Shown: piece after piece, positions 39,301-49,296 of the stretch | Layout of the letters: the number at the start of each line of letters is the position of its first letter | How positions within the stretch are numbered: the stretch's first letter is position 1 | Assembly: GCF_029227915.1 (NCBI RefSeq) | Contig: NC_079880.1 | Location: 8,645,501-8,709,500, forward strand | Direction of reading: 5' to 3' | Length of the DNA stretch: 64,000 bases | From: Hydractinia symbiolongicarpus | Taxonomy: Eukaryota; Cnidaria; Hydrozoa; Anthoathecata; Hydractiniidae | The notes under the pieces: model-generated | Told to the model about the DNA's origin: nothing | The model's input: only the letters and a program-made list of their open reading frames with translations | The model's database searches: none | Made by a program: the position numbers and the translations under genes

Positions 39301-41150
39301 AATCTGTGCCAGTGATTTTTGAAGCATGCCACTGGCAACTTCTGTGGTATACAACCTAATGATGCCATAATCTCGAAATATAAAACATAAAAAGCCAGTT
39401 GCCAGTGAGCTATACCTAACGAAGTTCACCATCTGGAAGGTATGTCAATAAGACTTGTACTCCATTCCCATTTTTTATCGTCATAGGAGATCAATGCATC
39501 GAATTTATGAGAGGTCTAGCCTTAATAAAAGGTGAATGACGAAAGTTATTGCCAGCTGAAAAATTTTACTACAAAAAATATTGCCGACGCAAATCAGTTA
39601 AAATGTGTCCTATTAAAATTAACTGCATAACAAACTTGGAATGTATTGCTACTGCATTGCAGGGTTTTCCTTTCTTTTTTTTTACAATCTTTTGTTTACA
39701 AAGTGTATTGGTTTAGTCGTTTTTGAACATGTTTTTGTTTGTGAAATGCTGGTCAAGAAAATGTATAGGATCAAGAGTTTGATGAACAGCTGAAGAGATA
39801 TTGGGATTTACAGGTTTTTTGATGATCATCAACCCATCTGTTCTGAAACAGGTGAATTTGCCCAGCTTTAGAAAATTTGATTACGTTTTTACAGGAGATG
39901 ACGTGAGTAATTTCCACTTGTTTTCAAGTTTTATGGCCTCAAACTTAAAAGGGCAATGGAGGCTTTGCTAATTTTAATTTTTTATAAACTTCAGCATAAT
40001 GCATAGGTGTGATGCCGTCAGAAATAAAATAACAAATAAGACAACGCCACTTTGCTTGTCACACACCGAACTGGTTTATTAATATAAGGTTTATTATCAT
40101 CATTTTTGACATTCTTTAATTTTTATTTAAAAAACAGCAATTATTAATTTTTTCTTGAGAAGTTAAAGTCAAGTGAACAAAAGAAGTGTGCTGAATATAA
40201 TCCTGATATTTGTTGTCACTCGAATATCTTTTTATGCAATAATCTGTCCAAATATCACTAAACACAGTTTATGTTGAATTTGTCTAAAAATTGGAACAGC
40301 TTTGTTTTCATAAATGGTTTTACGCAAGTCCAAAAATTCCTGATTTATTTTAGACAAAATTTTGCACACTAAATATAAAACATGATTATATTACTGTTTT
40401 AAGCCATAATTGGTAACTAAGACTTAATTCAGTAACAGAAATAAGATTTTTTTGAAAGACAAGCGTACTCTATACACACACTTAGAAAGTTTTAAAGTAT
40501 GTTTATTGTTCAATTTTTTTTGTAAATGAGGGAACAACAGCATCCAACAACCCAACTATAGCTAATGAAAAAATTAATGTTCTCTTTGAAGATAATTAAG
40601 AATATAAGAAACACAAATCTTGTTCTATTGGTGTTATTATGACATAAAAAATTCGGTGAAGAAATTGTTTTTATTTTCCCCATTCTATAGAATTTAAAGT
40701 TGAATCAAGTTTCATTTTCAGTTTAACTTGAGCTATAGGGAAAAAACTGAAGTAAAAGATAAAGGAATCCATATCAACCCCCGTTTTGCATGGGGCTTTA
40801 TTACAAAACACCCATTAACAAACTACTCAAAAGAACCAGAACATGAACAAAGCACAATTTGAAAAAAATATGTTGTTGAAAAAGTTTTACAACCAATTGC
40901 GGTTTTCATTTACACTAGATGTAGCTAGGTTTTCAAAAATACATTGCATAGCTTTTAAAAGACCCAGTAGAATTTAGAAAAAAGGTGAAATATATTCATA
41001 CTTTAAAGCATTATCGGGTTCTTCGCCATCTGACGACATTTCTTCATCTGACCGAAATGCTTGGTACTTTGTTTTTTCCCTCTTCGCATGTGTCTTTGGA
41101 CTTGATGTCTCGGCTGGTAGATTCTCCTTGGAATCTTTATAATCAGACAT
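30317..41150 (-). CDS. RALBP1: RalA-binding protein 1 (RhoGAP, Ral effector)
   Basis: GTPase-activating protein for Rac/Cdc42-type GTPases that is recruited by active Ral and links to endocytosis. Fifteen exons: 41150-41002, 38726-38533, 38430-38320, 36449-36372, 36122-35997, 35586-35468, 34493-34363, 34276-34220, 33941-33863, 33731-33245, 31848-31796, 31335-31264, 30856-30740, 30598-30527, 30415-30317. All phases match: 1944 nt, 647 aa (the vertebrate protein is about 655). Order: acidic N-terminus; Lys/Glu repeats (about 60-95); RhoGAP domain (about 115-300) starting PVFGVSLETAVERS, with the arginine finger in EGIYRVSG (about Arg160), NTVASLLKLFLRDLP and MNIQNLSIVFSPT; Ral-binding coiled coil (about 322-375) with DELWERQRQ; a long Lys/Glu/Thr-rich insert in exon 10; a Ser-rich stretch; a C-terminal coiled coil. 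A Met 10 codons upstream (41180) is an alternative start. AATAAA on the minus strand lies at 30261-30256. Confidence 0.95.
31955..33213 (+). mobile_element. hAT-like DNA transposon remnant, TIR CAGGCCATTTCGT, 6-bp target duplication
   Basis: The left end CAGGCCATTTCGT (31955) is matched by its reverse complement ending at 33213. Both ends are flanked directly by CACTCA (31949-31954 and 33214-33219), a 6-bp target duplication. Subterminal sequence on both sides is built from GTGCGAT/ATCGCAC and ACGCGC palindromic motifs. From 32406 a broken frame (MSEKRTKGNKVELKTFESW...) runs with frameshifts into a YVWCKVCARYKTK segment, a zinc-finger pattern seen at the start of hAT-type and ZMYM/KIAA1586-like transposases. 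The catalytic region is missing. It fills most of RALBP1 intron 10, its target duplication ending 25 bp before the exon 10 donor side. Confidence 0.8.
36557..37380 (+). mobile_element. LINE 3' fragment (C-terminal part of ORF2), copy 1
   Basis: A 266-codon frame lacking the endonuclease and the catalytic RT motifs. It holds a Cys/His knuckle (GVCRKGVGSNSIF...CKHWVHKKC), then NFCYLGDM, YGSETWAVK, LNWLGHLERM and GAKPRGRPRKTW, the usual C-terminal half of an endonuclease/reverse-transcriptase LINE protein. It ends in ASMENGR, TAA and a short (GATGAT)n tail. Compared with copy 2 at 49297-50035 it lacks nine bases, removing C-K-G after FVCKR. It is 5'-truncated, antisense to the host, in RALBP1 intron 3. 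The 189-codon opposite-strand frame is a shadow. Confidence 0.88.
37381..38319. other. Remainder of RALBP1 intron 3
   Basis: AT-rich sequence between the LINE fragment and RALBP1 exon 3. Nothing recognisable on either strand. The much larger intron 1 (38727-41001) also appears empty of genes; short frames there lack any family signature. Confidence 0.5.
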
Positions 41151-41322
41151 TGTGTTAAATATATCTAAATCAAACATCAATATTTATTGCTTTAACAAGA
41201 ACAAATATAGTTAAAAAACTCCCAATTTATTAGATTAATGAAGTCCACAATATGGCATTCCCTCGTCTTTATTAGGAGCACAGGTACCAGGTAACTTTTA
41301 GCTCTGGTAGGACACAGTGTCC

Positions 41323-41640
41323 ATTTTTGTAGCCACCTGTTGTTTGAAAGTAGCGAATAGAAAAAAAAAAAGAAAGAATATATATCATTCAAACTAAATT
41401 GTTACATTTTTTACTTATTTTTAACAGCACTTATCAATTTAGTCCTGGGCACTAGCTTATGAAATACATGTCAATAACACTTAAAAATGATACCTGCCAT
41501 ACTGCTATATTACCAGAAGCAAATCATTTCAATATGCTTAATGTGATTGCAAAGATATAAATAAATTAGAATAACATTCAACTGAAAAGAAAAATTGATC
41601 TCCAGAATCGTGTTTAAGAGAGAGTGAAAAAATTGTTATT
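41323..41640 (+). repeat. Direct repeat of about 320 bp shared with 42909-43225
   Basis: Starts GCCACCTGTTG-TTGAA-GTAGCGAA and includes GTCCTGGGCACTAG, GAAATACATGTCAAT and ATTACCAGAAGCAAATCATT. The same order of blocks recurs at 42909-43225 inside the CAGGCCATT element, with substitutions and small indels. This copy begins about 170 bp upstream of the RALBP1 start codon, so it may overlap that gene's promoter or 5' UTR. Confidence 0.75.
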
Positions 41641-41815
41641 GAGAGAAAAATATAAACCATGTAAGCGAAGTAAGGTCAAAGTATTGGATTCTTTAAAAAA
41701 CATTTTTTTTAAATGTGCGTTATTTATGTCATTTGTTAAAAGAATACGGCAAATATTTATATGTTCTGTTCAGTAGCGTTTATATATTTATAATCGTTTT
41801 TCGGAAAAATAAAGT

Positions 41816-42196
41816 TAAAAAATAACTAAAACAAAATAAGTAAAAAATCAAAAACTTTAATAGTAACGAAATATTTTTGTAGTAAGGAATTTCATGATCC
41901 ATCCTTAGCATTGAAATGTTAAATATCGTTATTATCCACGCTTCAACTTTCCGTAATTTAATTTACATAAATATTATTTGTTCAACATGTAGTTATGGAG
42001 TTTAATTATTACTCACAATTTCAAGTTCCTTACGCTAAAACAAAAACCTCTGTGCAGCGTAAGGGGGTAAAGGAATTTGTTCCTACTTTTGCTTCTCAAA
42101 AATTTAATTATTTAAGATCGCACCCGCACCACACCCGCAAAATTCATAAGGTGTGCAATTCATTGCACTCCTACTTAAAATCTTACAAAATGGCCT
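41816..42196 (+). mobile_element. Right-end fragment of the CAGGCCATT-type transposon
   Basis: Homologous to the right part of the element at 31955-33213. It shares CAACTTTCCGTAATTTAATTT, a TTCCTTAC-CTAAAACAA block, CCTCTGTGC, paired GTGCAAT/ATTGCAC motifs and the end ACAAAATGGCCTG. No left terminus was found, so it is truncated or its left end has decayed. The repeat at 41323-41640, also present inside the intact relative at 42549-43740, may be part of the same insertion. Confidence 0.65.
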
Positions 42197-42548
42197 GGTG
42201 ATTGGCTAATCTACACAAAATTATGCTGCATATATTTTTCTTTTCTATTGAGAAAAGAGTGCAATTTGTACTTATTCTTCAATTCTACAGTGAAAATATC
42301 GTGCAAAAAGCTGATATTCTTTCCTGCTTGGTTAATAACTCGTTAAGTAAAGTTATCGTCGGTAAATTTGTTCTATAATTTTCTCCTCCTATACTTACGA
42401 AACAAACATCATAAATAATCACAATTCAATTATTCTTTTGTTTCAACATGTTATCGAAGAGAAGTACCAGTGCTCTCCACCATAGATTAACTGTAACTTT
42501 AGGTTAGTGAGGTTATTCCATAGCGCATTAAAAGAGTTATGTATAATA

Positions 42549-43740
42549 CAGGCCATTCCTTGAGACGAGTGCGATCGCACTCGCACTCGCACGCACACTG
42601 TAAAAAATTTTCGAGTGCTTTTTATCGCACTCGTAAATTTTTTCTTTTTCTAAAATATTATAGAATGATGAAAAGGGCTATTAAACCTAAAGTAAAAATT
42701 CTGTTTTTTATGTATTTTTTTAGCATAAAAATAAACAACATAATATTTATCACGGGTTGTCTGTAAAAGCGATGTACGGAACAATCTTTTCTAATGTTTA
42801 TAGAATTTTGTTATCTATTTATATCTCAGCAATCACAGTGTGCATGATAAAATGAATGGCAGCAATAAAAAGGGGATAGTTGCGTGTGTCTAATTAATTG
42901 TATTTTATATTTATTTTTGATATTCTCTGTGGCCACCTGTTGCTTGAAGGTAGCGAACATAAAAAAAGAAAATTATCATCTATACTATTTATCTATTTAC
43001 TTTAACATTTATCAATATTTTCAACAGGAATTAATTATTAAGTCCTGGGCACTAGGTTGCGAAATACATGTCAATTAAACCTAAAAATGATACCTGCTAT
43101 ATTGCTCTATTACCAGAAGCAAATCATTTCAATGTGCTCATTGTGATTGCAAAGATATAAATAGATTAGAATTACATTCAACACAAAAGAAAAATGATGT
43201 CCAGAATTGTGTTTCAGAGAGAGCTCATAACATTAGCAAGCAATAGAAAGTTAAAGCAATTTCACAACATTTTTTTGAATAGCAGAAAAAAAGATGTTGT
43301 GCAATAATTGAAATGTATTTTTATATTTCACCACCAGGTGGCTGAAGAAAACACCTTCTTGGTGGCCCACAAATATAATTGTTCGTACACAAGAAGAGTA
43401 TGACATGAATATTCATCTTTATGCCCTTCAAAAATAAATATTAAAAAAAAATTGTTTTATTCATACACAATGAGAGTGCACAACTCAAAATTTTCCTTTT
43501 ATATTTCTTTTAATCATATATTTCTTGCAAAACTTAAACCTCATTTCTTAACAGCTTAAATAACATATATAATGTTTTGGTAAACAAAAAAAAGTTAAGT
43601 GTGAATCACACTTGCAGATATTCACATCGCACTTGTAAATTTTGCTTACGAGTGCAATTTTTCACACACCATAGCACTCGTAATTTTTTTAACGGGTGCT
43701 TTTTGTAGCTCTGGCATAGTTTTATTCAAGAAATGGCCTG
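42549..43740. mobile_element. Non-autonomous transposon, TIR CAGGCCATTyCTTGA, TSD ATAATA
   Basis: The left end CAGGCCATTCCTTGA (42549) is matched by the reverse complement of TCAAGAAATGGCCTG ending at 43740. ATAATA lies directly outside both ends (42543-42548 and 43741-43746), a 6-bp target duplication. Within about 130 bp of each end, CGAGTGC-AT/GCACTCG motifs recur in both orientations. The interior has no long frame and contains the 320-bp repeat shared with 41323-41640. Terminus, duplication length and subterminal layout match the element at 31955-33213, so I group them in one family. Confidence 0.8.
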
Positions 43741-44026
43741 ATAATATGGAACAATTTTCCACTACAAGCAAAGAAGAATTTACAAGATAAATCACTGCTT
43801 TTACAACAACTTATTATACTTACAACAACTTAATATATTACTTTAAAATTTATTTTCATTTAATTTCATTGAGGCATGCCGCAAACAAGCTTTGATTTCT
43901 TTTAAAATATTACCATCTTGTGCATAATTTAAATTTTTTCACCGATAAACTTCATAAACAATTATTAACATTAAACAATCATCTGCCAAGTAAATCAAAT
44001 TAAAATAGTTTTTACTCATTTTATAT

Positions 44027-44199
44027 GATAAACTAGTTATCACACTTGTTCTCGAAAAATATGATCACAGCCCCTATGTAGTTATTAATCTTGGATTACA
44101 GCTGAAACCTAGCAATGATAAACTAGTTATCACACTTGTTCTCGAAAAATATGATCACAGCCCCTATGTAGTTATTAATCTTGGATTACAGCTGAAACC
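44027..44199. repeat. 90-bp tandem duplication
   Basis: Two copies with an exact 90-bp period: 44027-44109 is identical to 44117-44199, from GATAAACTAGTTATCACAC to CAGCTGAAACC. The lack of divergence means a recent event or an assembly duplication. Confidence 0.95.
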
Positions 44200-44211
44200 A
44201 GCCATGCAATA

Positions 44212-44345
44212 GATGTGCATATTCTACATGGCTAGTCTCTCAAATATCAAGGGATTTACCTTGTATATTATTTCCAGGAGGGGAAATGGCTTAGATGGGG
44301 ATTCCTGAAGTATTTAAAGCTTGTTTTGAGCTACACAGACCAAAT
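44212..44345 (-). repeat. 3' fragment of tRNA-derived SINE (GATA-tail family)
   Basis: Matches the 3' part of the SINEs at 46986-47340 and 48443-48804 (ATGTGCATAT-TACATGGCTAG, TATTTCCAGGAGGGG, GAGCTAC-CAGACC) with several substitutions. It lacks the tRNA-like head. An older, truncated copy. Confidence 0.75.
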
Positions 44346-45665
44346 TTTCAGATAGAGGTATCTGTGAGTACACATTGTTTTGTTTTATAAGAACACAAAA
44401 ATCAGGAATAACCTTGCCTGTTTACATGACAAAAAATGAAATCCACCCGTAGTGACTTGACAATTATACCAGCTTACTTCTTTCAAACAGCTTGCCAACA
44501 CCAAATGCAAATGGAAACTTGAAGACCTTGAAGAGGACCGAGCGTTAGATGACGAAATGGTAGGTCATGATGTCATGGGTCTATATGAAAATGGATGGTT
44601 TAAGGGGAAAATCAAGTAGTTCAACTCTTCCTTTGTCTGATATCTCGTCGAATACAAGAATGGTTCAACAGATTTAGTTAGAATAGATGATTTCAATGAC
44701 ATTGATCTGAAAATATTGTAAAGTTTAAAACATGATTTATAAAAGTGATGTTTATATATTATAGGATTATTTGTTTTGTTAATTTTAAGAAAAAGAATGC
44801 ATTTTTGATTTAATATTCTTTTTTTTCTCTGACCTTTTTTGTCCAATCGCGTCAAGCCTTTATAATGTTCTTAACATGTTCTTAATTTTGGGGGTTTTGA
44901 AGCCTTCCGTTCTTATAAACTTTTTTCTTATAAAAAAAACAGCGTGTCGTGTAGACTACTTGTAATGGAGGGTAAAATGTTTAGTTAAAGTTCTGAGCCT
45001 CTATACATATTCTGAAGATGATGCAAATAGATTATTGATTTGCTTTTCCACACACCATGATCGTGACATGGCATGCAGTATCCAACACATGACATGTGCT
45101 ATTTAGAAGTGTACCACAGGCCACACTTTTCTTTATCGAGTTCAGATATCCTTGAATAATCTAGTATTGAATCTATTAAGGTTTTATCATATAAGCAGCA
45201 TGCTTACGGCATGCTTATCTCAGGTCATAATGGTAGCTGCAATTCTGGTATCCAGGTTAACGTTATTAAATTTTGAAAAAGAAAACAAAGAACTTTTGAG
45301 GGAAATAAGTGGCATATTTGGATTTATCAGCAAAATTATCTAAGATAGGAAATTTGGAATACTAGATTATTAGAACAGGATTTATTGTCATTTCAGGTTT
45401 TCAAATTTTATAAGAGTTTGACCATATTTAACTACAGTAATACATTTTCACTGCAGTTCGTTTTCTAGTACTTTTTCATAAAAGATCAAAAGTTTTGCTA
45501 CTAATAGAGGCAGTTGTGTTTAGTGTAGAAACTTGAAAATTTGCATATTTCCATTTGCTGCTAATTTAAATATGTTGGCCATTTTTGTTAAAATGATTAC
45601 AAAATGTAAAGCATGTTAACCCAGATCAGAGAATAAAAAGCGATCTGTACACTGCCCTGTGATTG

Positions 45666-45759
45666 GCTCATAATAAGCATTAAATACTTTAGGACTCCCA
45701 ATCTAAGCCATGGCCCCTTCCGCTGGAAATAACATAGGCAGGGTACATCCCTCAATAGA
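45666..45759 (+). repeat. SINE 3' fragment abutting the LINE reverse transcriptase
   Basis: Contains GCTCA-AA-AAGCATTAAATACT, TAGGACTC, GCCATGGCCCC and CAGGGTA-ATCCCTC in the order of the plus-strand SINE at 48443-48804. It stops abruptly where LINE-derived sequence begins. Confidence 0.7.
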
Positions 45760-46985
45760 CTTTATAAGTTCCTTAACAAAAACAAGGTCCTATAATCACA
45801 ACAGTTTGGCTTTAGAAAAAACTATTCCACTTCACAAACCTTGCTTAACATGATTCAAAAAATTGCTGACAACCTAGACAAAGGTAATTATGTTTGTGGA
45901 ATTTTCGTAGATCTCCAAAAAGCTTTCGATACTGTTGACCATGAAATCTTATTGAAAAAATTGTTTCATTATGGCGTTAGAGGTAATGTCTTAAATTTAT
46001 TAAAATCCTATCTTTCTGACCGTGATCAGTTTGTCTCCATTAAAGGTATTTTCTCAAATAAGGTATTTATGAAGCATGGTGTTCCTCAAGGATCTGTACT
46101 TGGCCCACTTCTTTTCTTGCTCTATATTAATGACTTACACGAAGCAATAAAATTTTCCCTAGTTCATCACTTTGCTGACGATACAAACTTGCTGCATTTT
46201 AATCCCTCATTGAAATCCCTCGTCAAAAAAGTCAATCTTGATCTTAGATTCCTCTGGCACTGGCTCAGTGCTAACAAAATATCTCTTAATGCTAGTAAAA
46301 CGGAATATATACTCTTTAGACATCCCTCTAAACCCTTTAACTGTGAAGTTAAGCTTTCTATTGGTGGTCAAAAGGTTTTTCCTAGTGAAACTATAAAATA
46401 TCTTGGTGTACTGCTTGATTCTAACCTAGGATGGAAGTCCCAGATTAATTCAGTTGCAACCAAATTGAAAAAGGTTAATGGAATCATTGCAAAAATAAGA
46501 CATTATGTGCCAATGGATGTTCTTCTGTCAGTTTATAATACTCTTTTCCACTCAAATCTAAATTATTGCACCCAAGTCTGGGGTCAGTCCATAAGTTTAC
46601 AAGTGAACCGAATCACTGTCCTTCAAAATTGTGCTTTGCGTCTTATGAATTTTGCCAACCATAGAACAAATGCAAACCAATATTATAAAGATTTAGGCAT
46701 CCTTAAATTCACAGATACTGTGAAACTGCAAAATGTATTATTTATTTATAATTTATTTCACAACAATCTACCTGTTCCTCTGATTGGTACCTTTTCAATT
46801 GACTTCTCTCACTCTCATAATACTCGTGCTAACAGCCTAGGCCTTATAAATTTGCGTGCTGTTCGTACTTCTGCATTTGGTTTGAAATCCATTAGGCATC
46901 AAAGTGTCCTATCATGGTCTAGTTGTCAGAATACCTTACCTGAAATAAGACTTTTAGATCTCCCTTTGCATAGACTTAAATCTCT
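45760..46985 (+). mobile_element. LINE reverse transcriptase fragment (CR1/jockey-like)
   Basis: The open frame from 45841 encodes 385 residues of a non-LTR reverse transcriptase. Seen: FVDLQKAFDTVDH (catalytic Asp about 24), HGVPQGSVLGPLLFLLYIND, FADDT (about 111-115, the catalytic pair), ASKTEYILF, KYLGVLLD, and a C-terminal RRXXQ-like HRTNANQYYKDLGI region. The same protein continues upstream as QFGFRKNYSTSQT behind a stop at about 45793, so the copy is broken and 5'-truncated, with no endonuclease domain. Its reading frame ends in the (GATA)n array that begins the inverted SINE. No LINE 3' UTR or own tail is visible. A remnant rather than a host gene. Confidence 0.9.
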
Positions 46986-47340
46986 GATAGATAGATAGAT
47001 AGATGTGCATATTTTACATGGCTAGCCTCACAAATATCGAGGGATATACCCTGTCTATTATTTCCAGGAGGGGCCATGGCGTAGATGGAGAGTCCTAGAG
47101 TATTTAATGCTCATTTTGAGCTACGCAGACCCAATTAGAGCCCGCGCTCTACTAGACAACTCCCGGCAACATCCAACGGCCCACACAGTGTGCCATCTTC
47201 CCAATTTCCCTCACATGGCTTGGGTTAACCCGGGGCTATGGTAACATTCACTCGCCCATGTTGAATCGCCGTCAAGAGGAATCGAACCCCGGTCTCCCGC
47301 ACAGAGTACGAGAGCTATAACCACTAATCTACGGCGCCTG
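46986..47340 (-). mobile_element. tRNA-derived SINE, copy A, with (GATA)n tail
   Basis: On the minus strand: a tRNA-like head with A box TAGATTAGTGG (47331-47321) and perfect B box GGTTCGATTCC (47288-47278), preceded by GCGGGAGACCGG as in tRNA-Asp-like sequences. A tRNA-unrelated body follows, ending in (TATC)n, read here as GATA. Full length about 340 bp. It differs from copy B at 48443-48804 at about two positions, so both are recent. The tail directly abuts the LINE frame at 46985. Confidence 0.9.
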
Positions 47341-48442
47341 TAATAAAGCATACATTGTTGTCTAATTATGTTTAATTTATATATACCTAAAATTACTATT
47401 GTTCACAATCACTTTCACACCACTTTTTTCTTGGGATTTGCAATTGCAATATTTTTCACATTTTTTCGCTTGTCTGTCTTGTTTTGTAGTGTTGTCTGTG
47501 TAAGTTGTGTGTTTTGTATTGTCTACGGTGGCTGTCATACTTCGAGCTCTGCTAACTTTGGCAGTTTCCGGGGTTTACTAGGGCAAAAGTTTTAATTAAT
47601 AATGTATATTTATCTCCTAGTAAACTGAAATATATGTTTATTTCATTCATATTTCATTCATTCAATATTTGTGAAGGCTAGCTAGCTAGCTATGTAAAAT
47701 ATGCACAAATCTAAATTAAAAAACAGGTAAGAATTTATGTTAAAAACCTTTGTATCAAGTATATTTATGATTTAGAATGAGAACAAGAAAAGGAAGGAGC
47801 CTAAAAATCCTTAGAAAGAAGCTTAACAAGGGGAGGGTTTCCTGGGTGGGCTAAACAATCCTTGGCCGTCTGTGAGTATTTGGAGCAGTAGAATGAAGCT
47901 GCGAGTCAATGGCTTTTTAATCGGCCTCATTTCGACGCGTGGAATGACCTCGTTTTAAATCTTTAAAAATATTTACTTTGTTTCCCTGACAACTAGGTGA
48001 GCATTCGATTAAAATGGCGGATCTGTCAACATTGGTCATTTTTCGCAGTTTATTTTTATTTTGTTTTTTATTCTAGCTTGATAGATTTAGTTTTTAATAT
48101 CCGTAAGGACAGTCATTTAGTTGATCTTGGCTAGCTAGCTATATGTACAATAAAAAAATGGCATGAAAATAAAGCTATAGCTAGCTAGCTAACCCTCTCT
48201 TTCTTATAAAGGGGACACTAGGCTTCTTAAAACAAGGGTGTTCATATTCCTCATTTCATAAAAATAAATACCTTTCTTTACTGTATCTAGGTCCTACTTA
48301 CTGAAATCGTTATTGTTTAGACTTACAAAAAGATACTCTTGTATCCACATTTGTTTATACCTTGAAAAAAAAATTGTTGAAACTATAAGCTATGGTTTTA
48401 TCAAACTTATTTTTGCAAAACTGAATAGTAATAGTATATACA
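47341..48442. other. Spacer between inverted SINEs
   Basis: No gene recognised. It contains a SINE 3'-end-like piece at 47667-47712 (ATATTTGTGAAGGCTAGC...ATGTAAAATATGCACA) in which GCTA is expanded, plus two further GCTAGCTAGC runs near 48130 and 48180. The 75-codon frame at 47368 has no family features. Confidence 0.5.
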
Positions 48443-48804
48443 GGGCGCCGTAGATTAGTGGTTATAGCTCTCGTACTCTGTGCGGGAGACCGGGGTTCGA
48501 TTCCTCTTGACGGCGATTCAACATGGGCGAGTGAATGTTACCATAGCCCCGGGTTAACCCAAGCCATGTGAGGGAAATTGGGAAGATGGCACACTGTGTG
48601 GGCCGTTGGATGTTGCCGGGAGTTGTCTGGTAGAGCGCGGGCTCTAATTGGGTCTGCGTAGCTCAAAATGAGCATTAAATACTCTAGGACTCTCCATCTA
48701 CGCCATGGCCCCTCCTGGAAATAATAGACAGGGTATATCCCTCGATATTTGTGAGGCTAGCCATGTAAAATATGCACATCTATCTATCTATCTATCTATC
48801 TATA
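48443..48804 (+). mobile_element. tRNA-derived SINE, copy B, with (TATC)n tail
   Basis: Plus-strand full-length copy: A box TAGATTAGTGG (48451-48461), B box GGTTCGATTCC (48494-48504), then the body with CCATAGCCCCGGGTTAACCC, GAGCGCGGGCTC and GCCATGGCCCCTCCTGG, and the tail (TATC)n from about 48779. The 5' CGCCGT and the ACGGCG after the B box can still pair like an acceptor stem. Almost identical to copy A in inverse orientation 1.1 kb away. Confidence 0.92.
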
Positions 48805-49296
48805 TCAACTACCAGCATTTACAAAAAACATCATTTGATCAGACTTCTATATTATATATTAAGGTAATATGTTCTGTTATTTGTATCTTTTTGACCTAAT
48901 CTCCTACATTTCTAACATTTTTTGACATAATGAAGTTTATTTGCAAAAGAAACACTCCGTAACTAATCGTTCTCGGTACCCGTTAACATCGTTCAATGTA
49001 TTTTTGAAAAACAAAAAGTTCATTGCATTTATATTTTTTAAAACAGAAAAGTACATTGTATATATTTATTTAGTTTACAAGGCTTAGAAAACCCTTGTGG
49101 TTGTTTTCTTGTACACTTACTAGTTGTAACCTTAGTATTTATATAGAATACATATTTACTTACTTACTTACTAACTTGTGAAAGGTATTGTTTGATATTG
49201 GCTTTTTATTAAAACTTATTTAAATACTGAAAATATATTAAAAAGGTACTTAAATCAATAACAAATATATATATATAGCTAGTTAAGATTTTAAGT

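Noticed and set aside
48451-48520. Possible functional tRNA gene
   Set aside because: The boxes are intact, but the anticodon arm does not fold as a normal 5-bp stem with T33, and the sequence continues into a repeated body with a TATC tail. It is a SINE head.
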